The notes under the pieces were generated by a model that saw only the letters and a list, made by a program, of their open reading frames with translations, was not told where the DNA came from and did no database searches. The position numbers and the translations under genes are program-made. From an uncultured Lachnospiraceae bacterium (lineage in GTDB: Bacteria > Bacillota > Clostridia > Lachnospirales > Lachnospiraceae), in NCBI GenBank assembly GCA_910577675.1, contig CAJTOR010000066.1:1-12984 (forward strand): a stretch of DNA of 12,984 nucleotides, in the 5' to 3' direction. Below, in pieces: positions 1-5,590 of the stretch; position 1 is the first letter of the stretch; each line of letters opens with the position of its first letter.

Positions 1-82
1 ACATTGTCAACCCGGAAACATTGTGAAAGTTATAACCAAAAAGAATGAATTTCTTCAAAAAAACAAATTTTTAAAATGTATA

Positions 83-111
83 TTGCAAATATCTTTTGCA
101 TATGCTATAAT
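83..111 (+). promoter_or_regulatory. Promoter of antisense RNA 1
   Basis: A -35 box TTGCAA at 83-88 and a perfect -10 box TATAAT at 106-111 are separated by exactly 17 bp, giving a predicted start near 118. The same promoter, with the same spacing, recurs at 1130, 1357 and 1698 ahead of the three related units, which supports it being functional. Confidence 0.8.
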
Positions 112-117
112 GCCAGT

Positions 118-184
118 AGGCAAAAGAAATCAGAACAAAATTCAACACAAAATCCCTGGAGCTGGCACTCCAGGGATTTTTATT
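118..184 (+). ncRNA. Putative antisense antitoxin RNA, unit 1
   Basis: A transcript of about 65 nt is bounded by the promoter at 83-111 and the hairpin at 151-178 followed by a T-rich tail. It has no credible ORF. Its segment 122-148 (starting AAAAGAAATCAGAA, ending ATTCAACAC) repeats in the same orientation at 268-298, which lies over the ribosome site, start codon and first codons of the minus-strand peptide gene. The RNA could therefore pair with that mRNA and block translation, as RNA II does in the pAD1 par locus. Promoter and terminator are seen directly; the antitoxin role is inferred. Confidence 0.65.
151..178. terminator. Shared bidirectional terminator, unit 1
   Basis: A perfect 11-bp stem (arms 151-161 and 168-178, AATCCCTGGAG and its complement) surrounds a 6-nt loop. 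T-rich sequence follows on the plus strand, and TTTTGTGTTG follows on the minus strand. It can end both the small RNA and the converging toxin mRNA. A shared terminator of this kind is a hallmark of Fst/par loci. Confidence 0.8.
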
Positions 185-192
185 ACTTTAGG

Positions 193-288
193 CTAGTCGT
201 CACTATCTTTACCGTCTAACCATTTGCAGAGGTAGTAAGCTACTACACTTGCCATAACGGAAAGAATAAAAGAAACCAGAAAATCCAA
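193..288 (-). CDS. Fst-like small membrane toxin (type I toxin-antitoxin)
   Basis: This 31-residue ORF is too short for usual gene callers. It starts at a TTG (288-286) with a strong ribosome site (AAAGGGGGTG) about 9 nt upstream; there is no ATG before codon 12. The peptide begins MDFLVSFILSVMASVVAYYL, an uninterrupted hydrophobic helix, followed by C-K-W-L-D and the charged tail GKDSDD. A short N-terminus, one membrane helix, a W-L-D-like motif and an acidic tail are the layout of Fst/Ldr-type toxins, which act at the inner face of the membrane. Its promoter, the antisense RNA and the shared terminator support the call. The assignment rests on architecture and not on a database match; a small membrane peptide with another role remains possible. 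Confidence 0.65.
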   Translation of the reverse strand: MDFLVSFILSVMASVVAYYLCKWLDGKDSDD

Positions 289-336
289 AATTCAACACCC
301 CCTTTCTGTTGCCAGATTGGGCGTGACAACATAACT

Positions 337-365
337 ATTGTATTTCCTATGTCGCCTTTTGTCAA
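337..365 (-). promoter_or_regulatory. Toxin mRNA promoter, unit 1
   Basis: Read on the minus strand: TTGACA (365-360), a 17-bp spacer, TACAAT (342-337), start near 330. This is close to the perfect sigma-A consensus. The predicted leader is about 42 nt and contains GTTG and CAAC segments that could close a 5' hairpin near the ribosome site, as in the fst mRNA. Confidence 0.75.
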
Positions 366-391
366 TCGTATAATCATTACAATTCTGTCCC

Positions 392-433
392 CTCTTAATC
401 AGGGTATCCAGGGTTCGAGCCCCTGATCGCGCA
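392..433 (+). other. 3' half of tRNA-Lys(CTT): attachment-site scar
   Basis: From 392 the sequence reads as the 3' half of a tRNA: anticodon loop CTCTTAA, 3' anticodon stem TCAGG, variable loop GTATC, T stem-loop CAGGG-TTCGAGC-CCCTG, 3' acceptor strand ATCGCGC and discriminator A. All lengths are canonical. The 5' half is missing; the sequence before 392 is unrelated. A break in the anticodon loop beside a tyrosine-recombinase fragment is typical of an element that integrated into a tRNA gene. The Lys identity rests on the CTT anticodon in this partial gene. Confidence 0.75.
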
Positions 434-436
434 TGT

Positions 437-481
437 AAAGTACCAGTTTTGGGGAAATACCCCGGACAGGTGCTTTTTTTT
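437..481 (+). terminator. Terminator after the tRNA-Lys fragment
   Basis: An outer stem, AAAGTACC (437-444) with GGTGCTTT (469-476), encloses an inner GGGG/CCCC hairpin (451-463) and is followed by an uninterrupted T run to 481. It is probably the original terminator of the tRNA gene. Confidence 0.65.
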
Positions 482-498
482 CATCTGCATAGGTATTT

Positions 499-786
499 TC
501 ATATACCTCTTTCAAAAAAATTAGATTTCCCGGAAAAAACAGAATCGACATGTGAAATATTTTCTTTTACGGCTATCATTTCATAGGCAAAATGAAAGTA
601 GCGGGAAGCCGTTCTCGCATCCTCATGCCCCATCAGGTACACAAGCTTCTGGATGCCAATATGCCCATACTTCTCATACTGATCCAAGCAGTAGTTCGTA
701 GCGAAATTTTGCCTGAGCTTATGCGAAGATAAATCAAAGGGAAGAAGCCTAGCTAACTTCGTTACCATAAGCTTGATTGATACCAA
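499..786 (-). pseudogene. Tyrosine recombinase (integrase), C-terminal fragment
   Basis: Up to 95 codons are open, and only the catalytic C-terminal end of a phage/ICE-type integrase is present. Visible motifs are SSHKLRQNFAT (the H-x-x-R box), LVYLMGHEDARTASRYF (the G-H box and the catalytic tyrosine). Full enzymes are about 300-400 residues, so the N-terminal SAM-like domain and the first catalytic arginine are missing. The open frame begins at a TTG with no ribosome site, where homology seems to stop. The 3' end faces the tRNA-Lys scar, the usual position of int next to its attachment site. It is probably a dead remnant. Confidence 0.75.
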
Positions 787-1064
787 AATACCTCCATGTT
801 GATATAAATGAATTATGCTATAAAATTGATAATGGAGAAGATCAAAGATTACTCGCTAATTTTCATTATTCTGATACAGGGAAAAAACAAACTATTCTTA
901 ATATTGCAGAACTGGAAGCACGACGTAGCCGGTTCGAATGTGATGAAATAACTGGACAGCAAGAGAATGAAGGCAAAAAACTTAACTTTACTGAATTTAC
1001 AGCAAAACATAAAGCCGATCAACCAATTAACATGGATAGCTGCATTTGCCTATACCAAGAATAG
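777..1064 (+). CDS. Unrecognised ORF fragment
   Basis: An open frame of up to 95 codons, rich in charged residues and with a plausible soluble composition (for example TILNIAELEARRSRFECDEI). There is no ATG near its 5' end and no ribosome site before the TTG at 777, and it overlaps the start of the integrase fragment on the other strand. I recognise no family. It most likely represents a gene remnant inside the island, or chance coding potential. The sequence from 1065 to about 1095 shows nothing else. Confidence 0.25.
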   Translation: MIPKYLHVDINELCYKIDNGEDQRLLANFHYSDTGKKQTILNIAELEARRSRFECDEITGQQENEGKKLNFTEFTAKHKADQPINMDSCICLYQE

Positions 1065-1129
1065 GCAAGTAAAGCAGATTTTCAAAACCATTCGCATAAA
1101 AACTAATACAAATATTTTATAAATTCATA

Positions 1130-1158
1130 TTGCAAACCTCTTCTGCATATGCTATAAT
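1130..1158 (+). promoter_or_regulatory. Promoter of antisense RNA 2
   Basis: TTGCAA (1130-1135), a 17-bp spacer and TATAAT (1153-1158), the same as in unit 1. Confidence 0.75.
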
Positions 1159-1164
1159 GCCATT

Positions 1165-1233
1165 AGACAAAAGAAACTAAGAAAAAGCTAGCACAAGAAA
1201 ACCCCCAGGGCGGCATCCCCGGGGGTTTTTGTT
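1165..1233 (+). ncRNA. Putative antisense RNA, unit 2
   Basis: An RNA of about 65-70 nt runs from the promoter above to a GC-rich hairpin. The hairpin pairs AACCCCC (1200-1206) with GGGGGTT (1221-1227), with a further GGG/CCC pairing inside, and has a T5 tail. The unit's toxin gene is broken, so this may be a solitary antitoxin RNA. Confidence 0.55.
1200..1233. terminator. Terminator of unit 2
   Basis: The stem is AACCCCC/GGGGGTT plus an inner GGG/CCC, followed by TTTTTGTTCTTT. The stem sequence differs from unit 1 while pairing is kept, so structure has been conserved between copies. Confidence 0.7.
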
Positions 1234-1240
1234 CTTTAGG

Positions 1241-1312
1241 CTAATTGTCGCCATCTTTACCGTCTAATCATTTGCAGAGGTAATATGCTACTACACTCGC
1301 CATAACAGAAAG
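1241..1312 (-). pseudogene. Broken Fst-like toxin gene, unit 2
   Basis: The minus strand from the ATG at 1303 reads MASVVAYYLCK, then TGA where copy 1 has the TGG tryptophan codon, then LDGKDGDN and a stop. The upstream half (start codon, ribosome site and toxin promoter) is replaced by the start of unit 3 after about 1312. Both the nonsense change and the lost 5' end make it a clear pseudogene. Confidence 0.75.
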
Positions 1313-1356
1313 GAAATTTGCCTAAAAAACTAATAAAAATTTTTTTAAAATTCATT

Positions 1357-1385
1357 TTACAAACCTTTTCTGTATATGCTATAAT
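1357..1385 (+). promoter_or_regulatory. Promoter of antisense RNA 3
   Basis: TTACAA (1357-1362), a 17-bp spacer and TATAAT (1380-1385). The -35 has one change from units 1 and 2. Confidence 0.7.
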
Positions 1386-1391
1386 GCCAGT

Positions 1392-1460
1392 AGGCAAAAG
1401 AGATCAGCGCAAAGCTAACACACAAAACCCCTGGGGAGGGCACCCCAGGGGTTCTTGTTG
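1392..1460 (+). ncRNA. Putative antisense RNA, unit 3
   Basis: An RNA of about 65 nt ends at a perfect 11-bp hairpin. Its 5' part keeps the AAAAGAGATCAG and CTAACAC segments seen in unit 1. The paired toxin gene carries two stop codons. Confidence 0.55.
1426..1460. terminator. Terminator of unit 3
   Basis: AACCCCTGGGG (1426-1436) pairs perfectly with 1443-1453 across a 6-nt loop, followed by the T-rich tail TTCTTGTTG. Confidence 0.75.
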
Positions 1461-1467
1461 CTACAGG

Positions 1468-1575
1468 CTAATTGTCACAGTCCTTATCGTCTAACCATTT
1501 TCAAAGCTAGTAAGCTACTACACTCGCCATAACGAAAATTAGAAAAGAAATCCAGAAATCATCATTATTTCCCTC
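1468..1575 (-). pseudogene. Broken Fst-like toxin gene, unit 3
   Basis: The minus strand reads F-W-I-S-F-L-I-F-V-M-A-S-V-V-A-Y, then TAG (1509-1507), L, TGA (1503-1501), then KWLDDKDCDN and a stop. The TTG start seen in copy 1 is not preserved. The match to copy 1 runs through both the helix and the W-L-D tail, so this is a decayed full-length copy. Confidence 0.7.
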
Positions 1576-1697
1576 TCTGAATACACATAGATATTCTTTT
1601 TCACTATTTTCGCAACCTTGATATACTGGCAAGAATAATTTCCTCCATACTCTTCATCTGCCAGCACAGTAAATAAAAAATATCACTAAAATTTATA

Positions 1698-1795
1698 TTG
1701 TAAAACCCCCTTTCCTGTGCTATAATAACAACAGGAAAATAAATCCGAACAAAACCAAAATACACCCCCTGGAAAGTACACACCAGGGGTGTTAT
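1698..1795 (+). ncRNA. Solitary antisense RNA unit 4, with promoter and hairpin
   Basis: TTGTAA (1698-1703), a 17-bp spacer and TATAAT (1721-1726) predict a start near 1733. The RNA keeps the AAATCCGAACAAAACCAAAA variant of the direct repeat. It ends at a hairpin pairing ACACCCCCTGG (1762-1772, one bulged C) with CCAGGGGTGT (1783-1792). The T tail is weak. No toxin coding remnant is visible beyond it, so only the RNA half of the unit survives. Confidence 0.5.
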
Positions 1796-1910
1796 CAATT
1801 CAAAACCACTTATTACTGTCCCCTCTGATTGCCCGTTTTCACAATTTATCCGCTGTTATACTACACAGCACATTGAAAAATAATCAGACTACATAAAGGA
1901 GTTAACTAAA

Positions 1911-2468
1911 ATGCCAGAAGACCCTATAAAGATATTAATATGGATAATAGCCGCACTATTAATAATATCCATCATTTACTGCGTCTTTTTCAAAATATCC
2001 AATATAATCTCTGAAAAAACAGCAAAAGGACGACCAGACACCTCCAGCCGCCCACAAAATAACCGATTAACAAACCTTTCCGAATGTTACCGCCGACAAA
2101 ATCTGCTAACAAAAACCGAATATATCTTCTACGGTGTCTTAAAGAAAAAATGCGACGCTGCAGACTTGCTAATCTGCCCCAAAGTCCGTCTGGAGGATTT
2201 TATCCGTGTCACTGCTAGGGAGCGGATGAAATATCGCGGATATATCAAATCACGGCATGTTGATTTTTTGATATGTGACTCCTCCTTACATATTTTAGCG
2301 GCAATTGAATTAGATGACCCTTCCCACGACTCGGAACAGGCAAAGCAGACAGATCACTTTAAAAATCGACTTTATGCTGCAATCGGTCTGCCACTATTCC
2401 GTATCAAGACAGGTCAAAACTATGCGTCAAAAATTGACAAGCTTATCTATGAAATAACTGAAAACTAG
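1911..2468 (+). CDS. Membrane-anchored DUF2726 protein
   Basis: 185 residues with a good ribosome site (AAAGGAG) upstream of the ATG. One membrane helix lies at about residues 7-28 (hydrophobic, Ile-rich), followed by a basic linker to about 60 and a DUF2726 domain at about 62-180. Family hallmarks are LLTKTEYIFY, CPKVRLEDFI, the H116-V-D118-F strand, I132-E133-L-D135-D with S138-H139, and the closing LPLFRI. DUF2726 is thought to have a restriction-endonuclease-like (PD-(D/E)XK) fold; D118 and E133-x-D135 are the candidate acidic site, but the usual lysine is not obvious. Substrate and role are unknown. It lies at the edge of the toxin-antitoxin island and converges on the next gene with a 17-bp gap. 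Confidence 0.8.
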   Translation: MPEDPIKILIWIIAALLIISIIYCVFFKISNIISEKTAKGRPDTSSRPQNNRLTNLSECYRRQNLLTKTEYIFYGVLKKKCDAADLLICPKVRLEDFIRVTARERMKYRGYIKSRHVDFLICDSSLHILAAIELDDPSHDSEQAKQTDHFKNRLYAAIGLPLFRIKTGQNYASKIDKLIYEITEN

Positions 2469-2485
2469 CTTATCTGTTACATATA

Positions 2486-3559
2486 TTATTTCGCCATTGC
2501 ATTTCCAATTTTTTCCATCCACATTGCGTACTCTTCTTCCGATAATTCTTTTTCAATATCAACATACGGGTTTAGCGCATTATGTGGCACCATCAGGAAC
2601 GATGCATCAAAACTCCTGGTCATTCCCCCCTCAAACAGAACAATAACCGCATACCCATCCACCATCGGAATCCCATCTGGTGGCATCTCTCCCCAGATTA
2701 ATGCCATGGAATCATCATTATTAAATCTTGTATGATCCGCTGTGGAATAATTACATTCCATAAAACATGTAACATATGATTTTCCCCACACATCATCCGG
2801 GTATTCTCCATGCGCCAGTTTTATCATGGAATCCGCAGCGCAGAACTTTTCCACACCATATTTCCCACCATAAGTCTTAATAATCTGCTCCTCCAGCAAA
2901 AACAGAAGTTGGAAACAATTATTCAGATCATTTGCTTCTGCATAAAATCCCTGCTGCCTTCCCGGCTGCAATACCAACAACTTTAAGTTGCTACATGTTT
3001 TAAGCATACTGCCCACATAACAAATCGAACGCAAATATGGACTTTCAGGCGTTTCTTCTGTCAAAAAGTCAATCTGCTCTGCCAAATCAAATGTTTCAAG
3101 ATACTTCCTTAGCGATGCATCCCTTGTAAGAAATGCCATTGTTGAAATACACAGGACATTAAAACCGCAATATGCCTTTGACCACTCGCTGTTAATTTGA
3201 TAAAGTTCGGGAAACTCCGGCGGCAGCTCACATCCATCCTCTGTGCCCATACTGCAAAACATCTCATATACTAACTTACAGGAGGTCGCAAATAACTGGA
3301 CAATCCCCTTGCCCGCTGATGTATCCTCTTCCTTTTCACATACAAATCCAATAAAGTTAGATAAAAGACTAGCCTTGTACAAATCCATGTCCTTTAAGTG
3401 CTCACTTAACTCCATAGAAAATGGAACAAGATGGCCGTCGTTAATCGCCGCGCCAACTGCCTGCCCAAATGCAGGACATTCATGCAACAGGGACTCATTT
3501 CCCAGATCGCGCACTTCTGTTTCCTGGCATAAAAACTCCTGTAATTTTTCTCCTGACAT
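2486..3559 (-). CDS. Unrecognised soluble protein
   Basis: I chose the ATG at 3559 (357 residues, MSGEKLQEFL) because GGAGG sits 7 nt upstream. A further in-frame ATG at 3589 has no ribosome site. No signal peptide or membrane helix is apparent, and composition is acidic and rich in Cys (about a dozen) and Met. The C-terminal third looks globular, with segments such as WGKSYVTCFMECNYS and DGYAVIVLFEGG. I recognise no family. The gene stands alone; just upstream of it lies the first cluster of structured repeats, whose AT-rich palindromes could contribute promoter elements. Confidence 0.7.
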   Translation of the reverse strand: MSGEKLQEFLCQETEVRDLGNESLLHECPAFGQAVGAAINDGHLVPFSMELSEHLKDMDLYKASLLSNFIGFVCEKEEDTSAGKGIVQLFATSCKLVYEMFCSMGTEDGCELPPEFPELYQINSEWSKAYCGFNVLCISTMAFLTRDASLRKYLETFDLAEQIDFLTEETPESPYLRSICYVGSMLKTCSNLKLLVLQPGRQQGFYAEANDLNNCFQLLFLLEEQIIKTYGGKYGVEKFCAADSMIKLAHGEYPDDVWGKSYVTCFMECNYSTADHTRFNNDDSMALIWGEMPPDGIPMVDGYAVIVLFEGGMTRSFDASFLMVPHNALNPYVDIEKELSEEEYAMWMEKIGNAMAK

Positions 3560-3609
3560 CTTCTTACCTCCAATCACATCCATTTGCATTCGTTGATTTT
3601 ACTAACACC

Positions 3610-3733
3610 GATGACATAATATCCTCCCCTTCTCCCACGCTCCCCTTAGAGGATGCACATAATTCACCACTGAAACTCTGCTCCACATCTTTGATGTGGT
3701 TCCTCAGTTCTAAAGTGAATCAGCATAATATAA
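3610..3733. repeat. Structured repeat R1
   Basis: The most diverged copy of the repeat family. Its core stem pairs ATTCAC (3662-3667) with GTGAAT (3715-3720). Inside are ACTGA/TCAGT and a perfect CCACATC-TTT-GATGTGG hairpin (3683-3699). Its ends resemble the TATAATATC-type terminal sequences of the other copies. Boundaries are approximate. Confidence 0.55.
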
Positions 3734-3759
3734 CAACTACAGATATTTAATATCCCGCT

Positions 3760-3866
3760 GCTGTTATGCCATGTCTTTCGTCCATGTTCCCTCCAGGGAT
3801 GCGCACAATTCGATGTAGAAGTTTTTCTCCTTCCAGTCGAAAGCGAATTGGCACCAGTATAATTCC
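3760..3866. repeat. Structured repeat R2
   Basis: A 107-bp copy. The core stem CAATTCG (3806-3812) pairs perfectly with CGAATTG (3844-3850). The conserved CCCTCCAGGGATGCGCA lies on the left side and CAGTATAATTCC at the right end. Confidence 0.7.
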
Positions 3867-3871
3867 TAGCG

Positions 3872-3981
3872 GACATTATGCCATATCATTTCGACATGCT
3901 TCTCTCCGGGGCGTGCACATGGTTCGCCAAGGAAAATGTCCTCCCTTTGGTCGGACGACGAACCGGCGCAGGTATAATGTC
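3872..3981. repeat. Structured repeat R3
   Basis: A 110-bp copy. The core stem GGTTCG (3921-3926) pairs with CGAACC (3959-3964). The inner stem CCAAGG (3927-3932) pairs with CTTTGG (3945-3950). The ends are GACATTATGCCA and AGGTATAATGTC, a near-perfect terminal inverted repeat, followed by a second half-palindrome (3986-4000). Confidence 0.75.
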
Positions 3982-4066
3982 TGCCGACATTATATCATAC
4001 CCTCCCCTACCTTGCCACCCCCAAAACCCAAAATAAACATTTCCTGGTTGTCCCCTCCCTTAAAAG

Positions 4067-4112
4067 CAAAAAAAGAAAGCAGCCCCCGAAGACCTCAATC
4101 CGCGGGAGCTGC
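4067..4112 (-). terminator. Rho-independent terminator downstream of the DUF6514-like gene
   Basis: On the minus strand, GCAGCTCCCG (4112-4103) pairs with CGGGGGCTGC (4088-4079), 10 bp with one G-U, followed by TTTCTTTTTTT. It lies about 120 nt past the stop of the 4233-4478 gene. The stretch 4113-4232 between them has no gene I can support. Confidence 0.75.
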
Positions 4113-4232
4113 CAGAAAGAATATTAGAATACTGCAAGAATATCGCCCTACCGGCGAAAGAAGATATAACCTTATGGAAAACTTAGTGGGCGCTATTACC
4201 CCATCCGCCCTGCCTTACGCACAACCATAGAG

Positions 4233-4478
4233 CTACACAAGATACTCCTCAACAACGCAATCCTCAATCACGTACTTCGCTTGCTCCAGATCAAGCTCAT
4301 GCTTGTTCAACAAACAGCAGATGCGCTCAGCTTCTCCAGCCTGCAATGTCACATCGTGCTGTACCGGGATCATCTCTCCATCTCGGTTCAGGAAGATCCC
4401 ATATGTAGTGTAGGCGACCCCATAGTTGTCAAATTGCTCCGGCCGCGGCTCATAGAAATATTTTTCTTTTGCTGCCAT
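4233..4478 (-). CDS. Small DUF6514-like protein
   Basis: 81 residues, with AAGGAGGT five nt before the ATG, so start and expression look solid. The protein is acidic and soluble, and has the order TTYGIFLNRDGEMIPV, H-D-V-T, ERICCLLNKHELDLEQ and YVIEDCVVEEYL. A YGI strand, a D-(I/V)-(S/T) turn, an L-x-x-x-(C/L)-N helix and a closing V-(I/V)-E-D segment recall DUF6514 proteins of Clostridia, whose function is unknown. I made this match from memory, so it is moderate. It follows the response regulator on the same strand after 103 bp but has its own possible promoter. Confidence 0.7.
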   Translation of the reverse strand: MAAKEKYFYEPRPEQFDNYGVAYTTYGIFLNRDGEMIPVQHDVTLQAGEAERICCLLNKHELDLEQAKYVIEDCVVEEYLV

Positions 4479-4522
4479 AATACCTCCTTATTCTTCCTGA
4501 TCGTAATTTATGCTCCGATGAT

Positions 4523-4550
4523 ACTATAACATAAAGCTTCTGAACGCAAA
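4523..4550 (-). promoter_or_regulatory. Possible promoter of the DUF6514-like gene
   Basis: On the minus strand, TTTGCG (4550-4545), a 16-bp spacer and TATAGT (4528-4523). The -10 is good and the -35 is weak. Confidence 0.4.
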
Positions 4551-4581
4551 TGGAATCAAAATGGAATTTTGCCTTCAAAAC

Positions 4582-5394
4582 TCAATTTTTCTTATCAGGA
4601 ATCCTCTCGGATCTTATCTTTAGTGATTCTGCTCTTCCTTCAGCCCAACTGTATTCTAACATATAATCTCCGAAAAATTGTTCCTTCGCCTCAACATTTC
4701 CCTTCATTAACTCATACATGTCACAATCCACTTGGCTCATATCAATACTCCTGATACCCCTTCTCTGTATCAGGATATTTCCAATATTATACTCTTCCAG
4801 TTCCTTTTTCAGGGTTTTCACTATCTTGCTACACAGATTCTGCGTCGCTTCATCATTTGGTCTGTCCTCCCACAAAACATTGATAATCTGATCCGTTGTT
4901 ACTGTCCCGCCCTGCCGGTCAATCAAAAATGCCAAAAGCTCCTTTGCTTTCGCGCTCTTAAACATAATAGGCTTTCCGTCCACAAAAAGATCAAAATAAC
5001 CGAAAGTTCGGGCGTAAATATGCTTTTGGTTACGTTTTGCCAAAAGCCTTGCCGATTCAATTGCATATAGGACTTCATTGCGGTTCAGCGGTTTCATAAG
5101 ATATGCCGCCACTTTAAGGCGCAGCTCGCTCATAGCATAAATCTTTTCTGCCGTAGTGCAAATCAAAGTAAGCTCCGGGTCAATTTCCCGCAGCTTACCC
5201 CCGAGCTCGATACCATCCATACCCGCAGTCTGGACATCCAGTATAACCAGGTCGATGGAATGGTTCTGCACATATTCGATTGCATCATATGGGTTGTTAA
5301 AAGCGCCGACAATATCCAACATACTGATTGTGCTTACAAAGAATAACATAATTTCCCGCGATAATTCGTCACTATCTACAATAATTGTTTTCAT
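4582..5394 (-). CDS. Response regulator with SARP-like winged-helix output
   Basis: 270 residues. The receiver domain spans about 1-120: an acidic pocket near D7-D9-E10, phospho-acceptor D53 in LVILDVQTAGMDG, switch threonines T80/T81, and lysine K101 in the MKPLN turn. A DNA-binding domain of the Trans_reg_C/SARP type follows at about 128-225, opening FGYFDLFVDGKPI, with recognition-helix region NDEATQNLCSKIVKTLKKEL and wing ILIQRRGIRSID. A short acidic tail (FFGDYMLEYSWAEGRAESL) resembles the start of the BTAD domain that follows SARP domains, but the rest of BTAD is absent. There is no adjacent sensor kinase. The ribosome site is weak (GGAG 12 nt upstream). It is transcribed away from araR, so the 196-bp gap holds both promoters. 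Its target genes are unknown. Confidence 0.85.
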   Translation of the reverse strand: MKTIIVDSDELSREIMLFFVSTISMLDIVGAFNNPYDAIEYVQNHSIDLVILDVQTAGMDGIELGGKLREIDPELTLICTTAEKIYAMSELRLKVAAYLMKPLNRNEVLYAIESARLLAKRNQKHIYARTFGYFDLFVDGKPIMFKSAKAKELLAFLIDRQGGTVTTDQIINVLWEDRPNDEATQNLCSKIVKTLKKELEEYNIGNILIQRRGIRSIDMSQVDCDMYELMKGNVEAKEQFFGDYMLEYSWAEGRAESLKIRSERIPDKKN

Positions 5395-5527
5395 TCTGTC
5401 TATTTGCTCCGGTTCCTGTTTTTTCCGAATTTCAAAACCACTTCTACTTTAACATATAAGACCAGAAAACACCAGCCGAAATTTATAAAAAATAGTTATT
5501 TTAAGGATAAGTTTATTTCACCTTGTA

Positions 5528-5556
5528 TTTACATAGTTATGGACTTGTAGTATAAT
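5528..5556 (+). promoter_or_regulatory. araR promoter
   Basis: TTTACA (5528-5533), a 17-bp spacer and TATAAT (5551-5556), predicting a start near 5563. Confidence 0.7.
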
Positions 5557-5562
5557 CAAATA

Positions 5563-5580
5563 CAACTTGTACGTGACAGG
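5563..5580 (+). promoter_or_regulatory. Candidate AraR operator
   Basis: ACTTGTACGTGACA (5565-5578) carries the TTGTACGT half of the AraR operator known from Bacillus subtilis (about TTGTACGTACAA), with an imperfect right half. It overlaps the predicted start and abuts the ribosome site, so AraR binding would repress its own gene. A second ACTTGTA lies at 5544-5550, just before the -10 box. Confidence 0.5.
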
Positions 5581-5590
5581 AGGAAATAAG

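Larger units (their letters stand above)
122..298 (+). repeat. Direct repeats DRa (122-148) and DRb (268-298)
   Basis: Both copies read AAAAGAAA(T/C)CAGAA ... CAAAATTCAACAC on the plus strand. The second has about four extra bases in the middle. DRa is inside the small RNA and DRb is antisense to the toxin translation start. This reproduces the role of the direct repeats in par, which give the two convergent RNAs a second region of complementarity besides the shared terminator. Confidence 0.65.
1095..1545. repeat. Tandem duplication with 227-bp period (units 2 and 3)
   Basis: Equivalent landmarks are offset by exactly 227 bp: TATAAT at 1153 and 1380, the toxin-remnant stop at 1241 and 1468, and its internal ATG at 1303 and 1530. 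The AT-rich leader (AAACTAATA and following) is also repeated. This is a head-to-tail duplication of a whole unit. Confidence 0.75.

Noticed and set aside
1..82. A possible gene end at the left edge.
   Set aside because: AT-rich, no open frame of note; it resembles the AT-rich leader of the other antisense units.
1604..1798. A 64-codon minus-strand frame.
   Set aside because: It runs through the unit 4 promoter and hairpin, with no ribosome site; no similarity to the toxin peptides.
385..1826. CTGTCCCCTCT occurs at 385-395 and 1816-1826, near both edges of the island, like an attachment-core duplication.
   Set aside because: An exact 11-base match is expected several times by chance in 13 kb, and the second copy has no tRNA sequence next to it.
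4079..4186. A plus-strand frame reading EDLNPRELPERILEYCK, which looks protein-like.
   Set aside because: No start codon or ribosome site, fewer than 40 codons, and it runs through the terminator stem of the opposite-strand gene. It could be a gene remnant but cannot be supported.
3766..4230. A 154-codon open frame on the plus strand.
   Set aside because: Most of it translates repeats R2 and R3 and the terminator, with no ribosome site and biased Arg/Pro/Ser composition.
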